Shown piece by piece: positions 1 through 10,149 of a DNA stretch of 64,000 bases. The translations under genes and the position numbers were made by a program. How positions within the stretch are numbered: position 1 is the stretch's first letter; each line of letters begins with the position of its first letter. Where the stretch lies: positions 8,527,610 through 8,591,609 of the forward strand of contig NC_035169.2 of the NCBI RefSeq assembly GCF_001659605.2, given 5' to 3'. A model generated the notes under the pieces. That model ran no database searches and was not told the DNA's origin. It saw only the letters and a program-made list of their open reading frames with translations. This DNA comes from Manihot esculenta (Eukaryota; Streptophyta; Magnoliopsida; Malpighiales; Euphorbiaceae).

Positions 1-370
1 ATCAGGAACCACAGACCAAACAAGAGGTAAGGTTCGATCCTATAGACAAAGTGGTCGAATTCTTTTAAAATGATTTGCTGGTCGTTAAGATCCTCTTGAA
101 CCAATACGAGGTAAGACAGGTACTTGTAGATATTGGTAGTTTTGTTAATCTCCTCACCTTAAATGTTTTTAACAAGTTAGGCTTAGATAAAAGCAGCCTT
201 GTCAGAATTTTCTATCCTTTAGTGGGATTAAAAGATAAGACCGTGGCAGTACTGGATACCATCAACCTTCCCTTGGTATTGGGTGATGAGAAATATAGGC
301 GAGAGTTGTATGCGAGAGTTTGCGATGGTAGATATCCCATTTGCGTACAATGTGATACTCGATCATCTAG
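1..370 (+). pseudogene. Tat-type Ty3/gypsy element, protease segment (left fragment)
   Basis: This is the left remnant of the oldest retrotransposon in the window. The reading frame from about position 75 encodes a retropepsin-like segment: VRQVLVDIG, then a hydrophobic stretch, then a second strand around LPLVLGDEK. The catalytic signature reads D-I-G where D-[ST]-G is usual. The frame ends at the Athila-like insertion. Removing that insertion together with one TCTAG copy joins the frame to position 18068, where the post-protease linker of the same polyprotein continues. The upstream gag part lies outside the window. Assignment to Tat rests on the archaeal-type RNase H segment further along. 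It is dead: stops occur in every downstream section. Confidence 0.7.
366..370. repeat. Target-site duplication TCTAG, left copy (Athila-like element)
   Basis: TCTAG immediately precedes the TGATCAAGCA start of the LTR, and the same five bases follow its TTATCA end at 18063-18067. This fixes both ends of the element and shows it arrived as a single integration. Confidence 0.9.
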
Positions 371-531
371 TGATCAAGCATAATTTAGCCACATTTTTAT
401 CATAATTATTATTGTTTATTTACATATTTTTTTAGTTTAATTTATGGTTTTTATCTTATTTTTACAGAAAAGGAAGAAATTGGAAAATTGGAGAAACAGT
501 GCAAAAAATTGACAGAAAAGTGATTGGGTCA

Positions 532-752
532 GTGATTTGCCCAAAACACTCAAATCACCGGGCAAATCACTTTGACAGCAGAAACCTGGAGGCAACAGGC
601 AGAAGTGATATGGGCAAGTGATTTGCCCAAGACACTCGAAGACACTGGCCAAATCACTCGCAGAAGACAGAGAGCAAAAAACTGGACTGACTCACAGAAA
701 AGTGATTGGGTCAGTGATTTGCCCAAAACACTCAGATCACCGGGCAAATCAC
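532..752. repeat. Cluster of GTGATTTGCCC motifs in both orientations
   Basis: GTGATTTGCCC occurs at 532-542, 618-628 and 714-724. Its reverse complement GGGCAAATCAC occurs at 560-570 and 742-752. The pairs make foldbacks upstream of the LTR TATA box. The same cluster is present in the 3' LTR (16713-16942). Confidence 0.85.
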
Positions 753-978
753 TTTGACAGCAGAAACTGACAGAAGAGCGGGAAATTGGGCAGAAAACAT
801 AAATCCGAATTTTCAGAAGTCCAATTCCAACCCAATCACTACCAACATAAAACCAAGAGCCACGAAAGAGCTTCTCATCCAAGAAATTCCAATTGCAATT
901 AAATTCAACATCAAAAGAGGAGTCAAACACCAAATCAAAAAGGGATTTTGAAACCCTAGATGGATGGAATTCTTCAGC

Positions 979-986
979 TATAAAAG
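979..986 (+). promoter_or_regulatory. TATA box of the Athila-like 5' LTR
   Basis: TATAAAAG follows TTCTTCAGC in the middle of the LTR and is conserved at 17170-17177 in the 3' LTR. This is the likely U3/R promoter core. Confidence 0.6.
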
Positions 987-1341
987 GAGAGCCTCCAAAC
1001 CAGCAGAGCATCTTCTGATCATCTCTCAGCTTCAGAAACTCTCCAGAAACGCAGCAATCTCTTCTTTCTTTTTTTCTTTTGTGATTTTGTCCACCATGAG
1101 TGGCTAAACACTTTCCTTTCTAGTTGAAGTTGGAAAATTCAGATTTGTGATGAATTGGGAGATTTAAATCTCAATTTTTAAACTTCTATTTATTTTCAAT
1201 ATTTATGCAATTTGATCTTTCTATAATTGTTGCTTTGCTTTTAGAATCAATTTAGGCCTATTGCTTTTAATTGCTTGAGTAACAATTGTTTGAATAATTT
1301 AAGTCCGTAATTGCTTATATTATTTGAACACAAATTTAATC

Positions 1342-1346
1342 AAGTT
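1342..1346. repeat. Target-site duplication AAGTT, left copy (Tekay element)
   Basis: AAGTT precedes TGTAATACCCGG; the matching copy at 12425-12429 follows TCGTTACA. The uninterrupted sister LTR at about 17530 shows the empty site, with AAATT in place of AAGTT. Confidence 0.93.
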
Positions 1347-2537
1347 TGTAATACCCGGCTAGACTCCGGTATCGGAATTCCTATCGTTTGGTGGAATCTC
1401 GGATGTCGGAGACCTCTAGAAGGGTAGAACCATGTTTTATAAAAATGTTTTCATGTTTTTAATGGTTTTAAAGTATGAAATTTAAATGAGTTTTTGCATG
1501 AAAAGTATTTGGAGGAAAACCCAGGTTCGGCCGCCGAAAGTCAAGTTCGGCCGCCGAACATGCATGCGTTTTGGAGGCACGTTAGGCCCCCGAAAGCATG
1601 AGTGAGGGAAGTTCAGGTTCGGCCGCCGAAAGTCAAGTTCGGCCGCCGAACATGGCATGCATGCGGAGGCACATTCGGCCCCCGAACGTGGCCTGGCCAG
1701 CCACCTATAAAAGGGTCCCTTAGCCGAAAATGGGCGAGCTTTTTCTCCTCATTTCGGCCAAGGTGAGCATTCCGCCATCCTTCCCCAATCTTGAGTTTTT
1801 CCTTCCTTTTTCCATGATCTTTACAAGTTTATAACTTTGGTTTTGAAGATCTTTGAGCTTAGAACGAGTTTTGGAGCTTGGAGACCAAAAGTTGGAACTT
1901 CTCCCATCTCCAAGTTTAGATCTCCTCAACCCTCGATCTTCAAGAGGTAAGAGCCGATCTTAAGCTCAATGTATGATTTAAACAAGTTTTATGAAGTTTT
2001 AAGGGGTAGATTGCATGTTAGGATATATGTTGAACCTATGGGTTTTTGATGACTTTTTGAACAATGTAGCTTGATTGTGTATGATTGAAGTGTTGTAGAT
2101 GGGGTATATGCATGTTTGAGGCCCCTAGGAACTTGTATGCATGCTTTGGTTGAAAAATATGCATGTTTGGAAGGTTTGGAGGCGGAATGTGCAAAGGGAG
2201 CCAAGTTTCTGCCCTTTGGCAGAAACCAGGTTCGGCAGCCGAAGGTACTTTCGGCCGCCGAACATGGCTGGGGAGGCAGGCCTTTCGGCTGCCGAAGTTG
2301 CCCCCGAAAGGAGACTTTCGTCTCTGTCTGGGACTTTCGGCCGCCGAAGGTGCCGCCGAACCTACCTGAGTTTCGTCTCTGTCCAGGACTTTCGGCCGCC
2401 GAAGGTGCCGCCGAAAGTGCCCTGTTCAACCATTTCTTGCATGTTTTTATGTGATGTTTTCATGATGTTATAGGGGGTTTTTGGGGAGTATATTAGAGTT
2501 ATGTTTATGTATGTTTGGTCCCTCATTGGAGTCCACC
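1347..2537 (+). repeat. Truncated LTR head, subfamily A
   Basis: This piece matches the first about 1190 bp of the 3' LTR (10150-11340) with only scattered differences. It breaks off at GTCCACC, where the 3' LTR continues TGTGTAGG but here a new LTR start TGTAATACCC follows. It carries its own TATAAAA at 1706-1712. Confidence 0.88.
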
Positions 2538-2893
2538 TGTAATACCCGGCTAGACTCCGGTGTCGGAATTCCTATCGTCCGGTGGAATCTCGGATGTCGG
2601 AGACCTCTAGAAGGGTAGAATCATGTTTTTATGAAATGTTTTTATGTTTTAATGGTTTTAAGTGTGAAATTAAATGAGTTTTGGCATGAAAAGTCCTTGG
2701 AGGAAAACCCAGGTTCGGCCGCCGAAAGTCAAGTTCGGCCGCCGAACGTGCATGCGTTTTGGAGGCACGTTAGGCCCTCGAAAGCATGAGTGAGGGTAGT
2801 CAAGGTTCGGCCGCCGAAAGTCAAGTTCGGCCGCCGAACATTTGCATGGTTGCGGAGGCACATTCGGCCCCCGAACGTGGTCTGGCCAGCCAC

Positions 2894-2900
2894 TATAAAA
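2894..2900 (+). promoter_or_regulatory. TATA box of the subfamily B LTR
   Basis: TATAAAA lies in GGCCAGCCACTATAAAAGGG between two groups of TTCGGCNGCCGAA palindromes. The same arrangement is present at 1706, 10509 and 58242, and in reverse at 30802-30809. Confidence 0.6.
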
Positions 2901-3954
2901 GGGTCCCTTAGCCGAAAACGGGCGAGCTTTTTCCCCATTTTCAGCCAAGGTGAGCTTTCCGCCGTCCCTCACCCATTTTCAATGTTCTTCCTCTAAATCT
3001 TTCAATATTTTTACTTGTTTTCACTTGTGTTGGAAGATTTAAGCTTTTGAAACAAGTTTTGGAGCTTTGGGAACTCAGGAGCTCATTTGCGTGGATCTCC
3101 AAGTTTAGGTCGTCTCCCTCTCGATCTTCAAGAGGTAAGAGCCGATCTTAAGCTCCTTATGTGTTTTAAGTAAGTTTTATGCAAGATCTATGGGTAGAAA
3201 TGCATGTTAGGGTATTTGTTGAGTTATGGGTTAATGTTGATATTTTGAACAATGTGGCTTGCTTGAGTATGTTTGAAGTGTTGTAGTTGGGGTATATGTA
3301 TGTTTGAGGCCCCTAGGAACTTGTATGCATGCTTTGGTTGAAAAATATGTATGATTTATGGTTTTGGGAGGCAGGAGGTTCATTTGAACCAAGTTTCTGC
3401 CCGTTTGGCAGAAACCAGGTTCGGCAGCCGAAGGGAGTTTCGGCCGCCGAACCCCTCTTGTGGAGGCAGCATTCGGCTGCCGAAGGTGCTCCCGAAAAGA
3501 GACTTTCGTCTCTGTCTGGCACTTTCGGCCGCCGAAGGTGCCGCCGAACCTGCCTGACTTTCGTCTCTGGAGGGACTTTCGGCCGCCGAACCTGCCGCCG
3601 AAAGTGCCCTGTTCAGCCACTCCATGCATATCTCTATGTGATATTTTCAGGATGTTTTAGGGGGGTTTTTGGGGAGTAGTTTAGAATTATGTTCAAGTAT
3701 GTTTGGTCCCTCATTTGAGTCCACCTGTGTAGGTTCGGACCCGAGGAACCGAGGACCCCAGCAGTGAGTTCAGCTGCGGTGTTGTCAGAGTCAGCCAGAG
3801 GTGAGTGGAACTAAAACTTAATCTTTTAAATTAAATGCTTTATCATGTTTCATGCATCATAATTATGCAATAGGATGATTGCATTAGTTTTCACGAATAT
3901 GCCGCATTGCATAAATTATTGTTGTTGTGGGTGAATGTCGGATGACCCAGTTAG

Positions 3955-4160
3955 TCCAAGACAGGAAGACCAGGCCCCATGCTACAGGCTTGGCACAGAG
4001 TAAGAAAGACCAGGCCCCAGTCTACAGGCCTGGCACAAAGTAAGGCACGGTTATGGGACTCGAAGACCAGGAGCCCAGAGGAGGCCCTGGAAAATGGTAA
4101 GTAATGTATGTTCTGACAGGAAAGACCAGGACCCCATTCTACAGGCCTGGCACAGAGTTA
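3955..4160 (+). repeat. Tandem units in LTR B (GACCAGGCCCC type)
   Basis: Three or four imperfect units of roughly 45-60 bp contain GACCAGGCCCCA...CTACAGGC(C/T)TGGCACA. The equivalent place in LTR A has a different unit, and the two solo LTRs in the window have further variants. Confidence 0.75.
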
Positions 4161-4772
4161 ACTTGGACTAATTGGTGACGAGTTCACCCAACCCTTATGT
4201 GAATTGTCTGTGTTATGATGCACTCCATTTGAGCATAGTGTTAATGTGTTTTCCTAGCTCTACTCACTGGGCTTTTAACTCACCCCTCTCCCTTTACCCC
4301 CAGGCTTGCAGGTACAGGATATAGCAGGAGTCAGGATAGTGTAAAGAAGCCATGTTATGTAATAGCTAGCAATGGACATGATCAAATTGTAATGTAAAAG
4401 TACAGTATAGTTATGTAATGAGGTTTATGGATGTTATTGTGTGCTTGACCATAGAATGTTGTATCCCTTTTTATACATGATCTTAGAGATTTTGATGTTT
4501 ATGTAAACCAGCTCAACACAGGTTATGTTACCCCTTTGAGGGCACCGATGAGATCCCACAGAGGGATCAAGGTTATGTTAATGTTTATGCACAGGTTGAG
4601 TTTGGTTGATGAGTATGCAAGGAAAGTTTTAAATTTTTATGCTTATTGTTGATCATGTATGGGATTATACAGGTTTACAGGTCTTATATCATGCTTGCTA
4701 CGGGTCCCGGCGGCCTTAAGTCGACCCGGATCCTAGCGCCGGTAGCGGTCCGATTTTCGGGTCGTTACAGAA

Positions 4773-4790
4773 TGGTATCAAAGCCCTAGG
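4773..4790 (+). other. Primer-binding site, initiator tRNA-Met type
   Basis: TGGTATCAAAGCCC begins three bases after the LTR end. It matches the usual plant TGGTATCAGAGC site with one A-for-G difference, marking where minus-strand synthesis would start. Confidence 0.82.
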
Positions 4791-5045
4791 TTCATATGGT
4801 CGGACCTAGAGTGTCGGGCTCATAGAGGTTATAGAAGGTCAAGCACAATAGGAAAAGATCATGTCCACTAGGATAGGATGTGGAGTCCTGTCTTGCATGA
4901 TGATGTGAAATGCCATGATTTTATGCATGTGCATTAATGATATGCTACGATATGTGATGTATGTGATGAGGGTTCATGTGTGCCCACATGAACCATATGA
5001 TGCTAATGTTGCTTGTGATGTGTACTGTTTTTTTCAGAAAACAGG

Positions 5046-6686
5046 ATGAGAGGAACTCGTCGATCAGCAAGATTGACTGGAGTACCACCTGAGGATGAGG
5101 GCATGAGCGCCCGTCCTCCTACATTGCCTAGGGCAATGTCAAGCAGGTCCAACAGGGACAGAGTAGCAAGAGACCCTAGAAGGTCTTTGGATCTGGGTAG
5201 AAGCAGATCAGTCAGAGGAACAGTTCAGGGAGGAGCGTCAGAGGATATGGGGGATGATATGGACGTGGATCAGAGGAGGGATGGCAGTTTGGGAGTCAGT
5301 ATGCCAGAAGAAGGAATGGGAGAGTCCCAAGGAGGCACTCAGGCCTCGGGATTTGTACAGCCACCTCACTACCCACATTTCTCACAACATCCCGGGTATT
5401 CGATGGGAGGTACATCGGATTACCCTAGTTTCACCCCTTATCCCACACAGATGCCATACCCACCATATTACCCACCATACTCTCAGTACCCAATGTATCC
5501 ACCTCCACCCTACTATCCAAATCCAGCAAACCCTACCTCAGAAAATGTTGCACCATCTCCACCACCTGCAGAACCAGCAGCCCCAGTTGTTCAGCCACCT
5601 AGACCTAGCTCAGCCAGTGGGAGCAAGGTTAAGATGACAGACTATATGAAGCTGGGTGCTCCCCAGTTTGAAACCTGTGATGATCCGTTCGTGTACTTGG
5701 AGCGGGTCAAGGCAATTACAGATGAGATAGGGGCGGATGACAGTAGAGCCATTCAGATGGCCGGGTTCACGCTTAAGTGCAAGAAGGCACGGGAGTGGTT
5801 CAAGAACTATGTGAACCCGAGAGTGGACAGCATGACTTGGGAAGAGTTTGCAAACGAGTTTGCAGGATGGGCTTTCCCTGATAGTTCAAGGGAATTGAAG
5901 ATGATAGAATTCGAACAGTTGAGGCAAACTGATGACATGAGTGTAGACGAATATACTGACAGGTTTATGGAGTTGCTGCCATTTGCAGGGCAAGACCTTA
6001 GCACAGACCAGAAGAAGTCGAGGAGGTATATCATGAAGCTCCATCCCAGGTATTCCTCCTTGGTACAGTCAGCAGATAGAGAGAGTTTTCACGCCATAGT
6101 AGACATGGCTAGGAGAATGGAGGCTAGTGCCATCATTCAGGGGACAGTTAAGCAGACAGTGGCACAAGCTTCTGGTTCTAAAACTCCGGGAGGGGGAAGG
6201 GTAGATCCCTCTACCTTGAGTGCAGCAACTTCAGGCAGTAAGAGATGGAGTAAACCCAAGGGTAAGAAGAATAAGTTCTGGAACAAGGTCAAATCTAGTC
6301 TGGGATTTGGGAGTGGCTCAAGCTCTGGTGCGGATAATGCAGTATGTGCGAGGTGTGGTAGGCCACACAAGGGAGTATGTCGGCTTGGGACAAACACTTG
6401 CTTCAGATGTGGTCAGGAGGGGCATATAGCTCGAGATTGTCCAAGAGCGGCCCCGATGGCTCAGTCCCAGCAGACAGCTTCAGGCAGTGTAGCGCAGCCA
6501 GCAGCTCCAGCCATGACTCAGGCCAGTGGCAGAGGCAGAGGGAGAGGAGCAGCCTCTTCTTCAGCAGGCTTCAGAGGTGAAGGTCCATCAGCTCCAGCAC
6601 GGATCTTCACAATGACACAGCAGGAGGCAGATGCATCTAACACCGTGGTGGCAGGTAACTTAATTATTGGTTGTTCAGATGTATAG
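5046..6686 (+). CDS. gag: Chromovirus Gag polyprotein part
   Basis: The 546-residue capsid/nucleocapsid protein would form the cytoplasmic virus-like particle that packages element RNA. A basic N-terminus is followed by a Pro/Tyr-rich stretch (about residues 110-180). The retrotransposon gag domain follows (about 200-370; motifs APQFETCDDPF, KAREWFK, TWEEFANEF), then a basic linker. A C-x2-C-x3-H-x4-C-type element (CARCGRPHKGVC) and a classical CCHC knuckle (CFRCGQEGHIARDC) complete it. The frame ends at TAG 6684-6686, with pol continuing in the same frame three bases later. In related Tekay elements gag and pol usually form one frame, so this stop is either a nonsense mutation or, less likely, a readthrough site. 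Confidence 0.92.
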   Translation: MRGTRRSARLTGVPPEDEGMSARPPTLPRAMSSRSNRDRVARDPRRSLDLGRSRSVRGTVQGGASEDMGDDMDVDQRRDGSLGVSMPEEGMGESQGGTQASGFVQPPHYPHFSQHPGYSMGGTSDYPSFTPYPTQMPYPPYYPPYSQYPMYPPPPYYPNPANPTSENVAPSPPPAEPAAPVVQPPRPSSASGSKVKMTDYMKLGAPQFETCDDPFVYLERVKAITDEIGADDSRAIQMAGFTLKCKKAREWFKNYVNPRVDSMTWEEFANEFAGWAFPDSSRELKMIEFEQLRQTDDMSVDEYTDRFMELLPFAGQDLSTDQKKSRRYIMKLHPRYSSLVQSADRESFHAIVDMARRMEASAIIQGTVKQTVAQASGSKTPGGGRVDPSTLSAATSGSKRWSKPKGKKNKFWNKVKSSLGFGSGSSSGADNAVCARCGRPHKGVCRLGTNTCFRCGQEGHIARDCPRAAPMAQSQQTASGSVAQPAAPAMTQASGRGRGRGAASSSAGFRGEGPSAPARIFTMTQQEADASNTVVAGNLIIGCSDV

Positions 6687-6689
6687 GCC

Positions 6690-9600
6690 TTGATGGACCC
6701 TGGTGCATCTCATTCTTTTATTGCCCCGAGGGCCGTAGCGAGGTTGGGGTTGATGATCTCTGGGTTAGAGTGTCCTCTCTGGGTCAGTGGACCCAAGTGT
6801 GATCCATCAGTGGCAGAGTCAGTCTGTCAGTGTAGTCCAGTTTTTGTTGAGGGGAGATGCATGTCCGCCGACCTTGTGGTTCTAGATTTGACAGACTTTG
6901 ACGTCATTCTAGGGATGGACTGGTTATCTACCCATGGTGCTACCTTGGACTGCAGGGACAAGGTAGTCAGGTTCAGAGGTCAGGATGGATCAGAGGTTGT
7001 CTTCAGAGGAGACAGGAGAGGTACACCTAGAGGTATGATCTCAGCTCTTCAGGCTCGTAGGTTGCTTAGGAAGGGATGTCAGGGGTATTTGGCTCATGTG
7101 AGAGAGCTAAATAGTCAGGTTAGAGAGCCCGCCTCGGTGCCAGTGGTTAGAGAGTTCTTAGATGTGTTCCCAGACGAGCTGCCAGGTTTACCACCTGCAA
7201 GGGAGATAGAGTTCGAAATAGAACTGATGCCTGGAACTCGACCGATCTCTATCCCTCCCTACAGGATGGCGCCAGCAGAATTGAAGGAGTTGAAGGAGCA
7301 GTTACAGGAGCTGGTAGACAAGGGCTTCATCCGACCGAGTACCTCACCCTGGGGTGCTCCAGTGCTGTTTGTGAAAAAGAAGGATGGATCTCTTAGACTT
7401 TGTATCGACTACAGGCAGTTGAACAAAGTCACTACCAAGAATAAGTACCCATTGCCAAGGATCGACGATCTATTCGACCAGCTAGCAGGAGCGGGTTGTT
7501 TCTCCAAAATAGATCTGAGATCGGGGTACCATCAGTTGAGGATCAGGGAAGAGGACGTGCCAAAGACAGCTTTCAGGACCAGATATGGGCATTTTGAGTT
7601 CCTTGTGATGCCGTTCGGGTTAACCAACGCCCCTGCAGCATTCATGGATCTCATGAACAGAGTGTTTAGCCAGTACCTGGATCACTTTGTTATTGTCTTC
7701 ATAGATGATATCTTGGTGTATTCCAGGAATGCAGAGGAGCATGCCCATCATCTGAGGTTGGTTTTGCAGACCTTGAGGGAACATGGCTTGTATGCCAAGT
7801 TCTCTAAATGTGAGTTCTGGCTGAGGAGCATTTCGTTCTTGGGGCATGTAGTGTCAGAGAATGGAATTGAGGTAGACCCCAAGAAGACAGAAACTGTAGC
7901 TAACTGGCCTAGACCCACTTCAGTGACAGAGATTAGAAGTTTCCTGGGTTTCGCAGGTTATTACAGGAGGTTCGTACAGGACTTCTCGAAAATAGCAGCT
8001 CCTCTGACCAGACTGACCAGGAAGAATCAAAAGTTTCTGTGGACCGACCAGTGCGAAGAGAGTTTTGAAGAGCTTAAGAAGAGGTTGACTTCAGCACCAG
8101 TTTTAGCTCTGCCATCTAGGGATGAGGACTTTACAGTCTTTTGTGATGCGTCCCGTGTGGGACTGGGTTGTGTGCTTATGCAGAATGAAAGGGTGATTGC
8201 TTATGCTTCTAGGCAGCTAAAGAAGCATGAGTTGAATTACCCCACACATGACCTGGAGATGGCAGCAGTAATCTTTGCACTCAAGATGTGGAGGCATTAC
8301 CTCTATGGGGTAAAATGTGAGATCTTCACAGATCATAAGAGCCTGCAGTACATCTTGAGTCAGAGGGATCTGAATTTGAGACAGAGGAGATGGGTAGAGT
8401 TGCTGAGTGACTATGATTGCAAGATTCAGTATCATCCGGGTAAGGCGAATGTCGTGGCAGACGCCCTAAGCCGGAAGTCACTAGGCAGTCTATCCCACAT
8501 GTCGGCAGAGAGGAGGCCAGTGGTGAAGGAGTTCTACAAGCTCATTGAGGAAGGTCTACAGATGGAGTTGTCTGGTACAGGTGCCTTGGTGGCCCAGATG
8601 AGAGTGGCACCCGTGTTTCTGGAGCAGGTGGCTCAGAAACAGCATGAGGACCCGGAGTTAGTAAAGATTGCCAGGACTGTTCAGTCAGGCAATGACAGTG
8701 AGTTCAGATTTGACAGCAAGGGGATCCTCCGCTATGGGAGCAGACTATGTGTACCAGATGACATTGGGCTAAAAGGAGACATTATGAGAGAGGCTCATAA
8801 TGCAAGATACAGCATTCACCCAGGAGCCACCAAGATGTATCAAGATTTGAAGAAAGTTTATTGGTGGCCAGCGATGAAGAAAGAAGTGGCACAGTTTGTG
8901 TCCGCCTGCGAAGTATGTCAGAGGGTGAAGCTGGAACATCAGAAGCCGGCTGGAATGCTTAACCCGCTACCTATTCCAGAGTGGAAATGGGAGAATATAG
9001 CTATGGACTTCGTAGTGGGGTTACCGGCGACGTCCAACAGATTGGACTCCATATGGGTGATTGTGGACAGACTCACCAAATCTGCTCACTTCATCCCTGT
9101 CAGGAGTGGCTATTCTGTGGACAAGTTGGCGCAGGTGTACGTTGATGAGATAGTTAGACTGCATGGGGTTCCTGTTTCTATAGTGTCAGATAGAGGGCCC
9201 CAGTTCACCTCCAGATTTTGGCGGAGTCTGCAGAATGCCATGGGTACTAGGTTGGATTTCAGTACTGCCTTCCACCCCCAGACTGATGGACAGTCAGAAA
9301 GGACCATCCAGACCATAGAAGATATGCTCAGAATGTGTGTGCTGGACTTTGGCGGTTCTTGGAGGCAGCATCTACCTTTGGTGGAGTTTGCCTACAACAA
9401 CAGCCATCATGCTAGCATCGGGATGGCTCCATATGAAGCTTTGTACGGAAGGAAGTGCAGATCACCTGTTTGCTGGGAGGAAGTTGGAGAAAAGGCCTTG
9501 GCAGGGCCTGAGTTAGTAGAGATCACCAGCAGGGTGGTACCCATAATCAGAGAAAGGATCAAGACTGCTGCAAGCAGACAGAAGAGCTATGCAGACGTCC

Positions 9601-10040
9601 GCAGAAGACAGTTAGAGTTTCAGGAGGGGGATCTGGTATTGCTCAAGGTGTCTCCAATGAAGGGAGTGGTTCGCTTCGGTAAGAAAGGTAAACTAGCTCC
9701 ACGATACATCAGACCCTTTGAAATCTTGCAAAAGATTGGGAATGTGTCGTACAAGCTGGATTTACCTGCTTCAATGGAAAGAATCCATCCGGTTTTCCAT
9801 GTTTCAATGTTGAGGAAGTTTGTGTCAGATCCAAGCAAGGTTCTTAGTGAGCCTGATGTGGAGGTCCAAGAGGATCTCACCTATGTTGAACAGCCAGTAC
9901 GGATCATAGACACCCAGATCAGAAAGTTAAGAAACAAGGAAATCCCGATGGTGAAAGTCCTGTGGAACCACCACAATTTAGAGGAATGCACTTGGGAGAC
10001 ACGGGAGTCTATGCTCCAGCAGTACCCTCATCTCTTTTAA
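6690..10040 (+). CDS. pol: Chromovirus Pol: protease, RT, RNase H, integrase, chromodomain
   Basis: The 1116-residue frame directly continues gag after one TAG. In order: protease (DPGASHSF at the very start, ILGMDWL strand near residue 75); reverse transcriptase with [20 protein letters not shown], the [11 protein letters not shown] and [13 protein letters not shown] blocks and the FIDDILVY catalytic box (Asp pair intact); RNase H ([27 protein letters not shown]); integrase zinc finger (HPGATK...CEVCQ) and catalytic core ([27 protein letters not shown] carrying D, D and E); a GPY/F-like region ([12 protein letters not shown]); and a C-terminal chromodomain ending in [12 protein letters not shown]. 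All catalytic motifs look intact and no frameshift is seen. The ATG at 6690 may not be a true start. Confidence 0.94.
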   Translation: MMDPGASHSFIAPRAVARLGLMISGLECPLWVSGPKCDPSVAESVCQCSPVFVEGRCMSADLVVLDLTDFDVILGMDWLSTHGATLDCRDKVVRFRGQDGSEVVFRGDRRGTPRGMISALQARRLLRKGCQGYLAHVRELNSQVREPASVPVVREFLDVFPDELPGLPPAREIEFEIELMPGTRPISIPPYRMAPAELKELKEQLQELVDKGFIRPSTSPWGAPVLFVKKKDGSLRLCIDYRQLNKVTTKNKYPLPRIDDLFDQLAGAGCFSKIDLRSGYHQLRIREEDVPKTAFRTRYGHFEFLVMPFGLTNAPAAFMDLMNRVFSQYLDHFVIVFIDDILVYSRNAEEHAHHLRLVLQTLREHGLYAKFSKCEFWLRSISFLGHVVSENGIEVDPKKTETVANWPRPTSVTEIRSFLGFAGYYRRFVQDFSKIAAPLTRLTRKNQKFLWTDQCEESFEELKKRLTSAPVLALPSRDEDFTVFCDASRVGLGCVLMQNERVIAYASRQLKKHELNYPTHDLEMAAVIFALKMWRHYLYGVKCEIFTDHKSLQYILSQRDLNLRQRRWVELLSDYDCKIQYHPGKANVVADALSRKSLGSLSHMSAERRPVVKEFYKLIEEGLQMELSGTGALVAQMRVAPVFLEQVAQKQHEDPELVKIARTVQSGNDSEFRFDSKGILRYGSRLCVPDDIGLKGDIMREAHNARYSIHPGATKMYQDLKKVYWWPAMKKEVAQFVSACEVCQRVKLEHQKPAGMLNPLPIPEWKWENIAMDFVVGLPATSNRLDSIWVIVDRLTKSAHFIPVRSGYSVDKLAQVYVDEIVRLHGVPVSIVSDRGPQFTSRFWRSLQNAMGTRLDFSTAFHPQTDGQSERTIQTIEDMLRMCVLDFGGSWRQHLPLVEFAYNNSHHASIGMAPYEALYGRKCRSPVCWEEVGEKALAGPELVEITSRVVPIIRERIKTAASRQKSYADVRRRQLEFQEGDLVLLKVSPMKGVVRFGKKGKLAPRYIRPFEILQKIGNVSYKLDLPASMERIHPVFHVSMLRKFVSDPSKVLSEPDVEVQEDLTYVEQPVRIIDTQIRKLRNKEIPMVKVLWNHHNLEECTWETRESMLQQYPHLF

Positions 10041-10136
10041 GGTTAGATCCCTATGTGTTTATGTGCCTTGTATATGTGTTATGTTCTTTGTCATGCTATG
10101 TGTGCTAGTGAGGAACATTCGGGGACGAATGTTCTT

Positions 10137-10149
10137 AAGGGGGGAAGAA
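10137..10149 (+). other. Polypurine tract of the Tekay element
   Basis: AGGGGGGAAGAA immediately precedes the 3' LTR. This is the expected primer site for plus-strand synthesis. Confidence 0.85.

Larger units (their letters stand above)
371..1346 (+). repeat. Athila-like 5' LTR, first part
   Basis: This matches 16553 onward almost base for base and includes the TATA region. Position 1346 is where the Tekay element entered; the last five bases (AAGTT) are one copy of that element's target duplication. The LTR resumes at 12430. The 3' LTR carries an extra 10-bp CACTCGAAGA-type unit near 16820 that is absent here. Confidence 0.92.
2538..4769 (+). repeat. Complete LTR, subfamily B, acting as 5' LTR
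   Basis: It runs TGTAATACCCGG to GGTCGTTACA and is followed directly by the primer-binding site. It is clearly more diverged from the 3' LTR than the 1347-2537 piece is. Its internal repeat region (3950-4160) has a different repeat unit from that in the 3' LTR. A TATAAAA lies at 2894-2900. Confidence 0.88.

Noticed and set aside
75..383. A 102-codon frame as a stand-alone host gene
   Set aside because: It is the protease part of an old Tat polyprotein whose continuation is found at 18068, and its last residues are read from the inserted LTR.
437..1011. Reverse-strand frames in the Athila-like LTR (repeated at 16618-17202)
   Set aside because: Present in both LTRs, made of the repeated hairpin motif, no recognisable protein.
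2200..2420. Regular short repeats as a CRISPR-like array
   Set aside because: Spacing and spacer lengths are irregular, the repeat is a palindrome within LTRs, and the genome is eukaryotic.
1720..3679. Many open frames of 60-150 codons on both strands in the LTRs (also 10285-11276, 29997-30917 and 58125-59034)
   Set aside because: They translate the GC-rich palindromic repeats into FGGR/RPPK/SAAE text in every frame, have no domain, and recur in each LTR copy.
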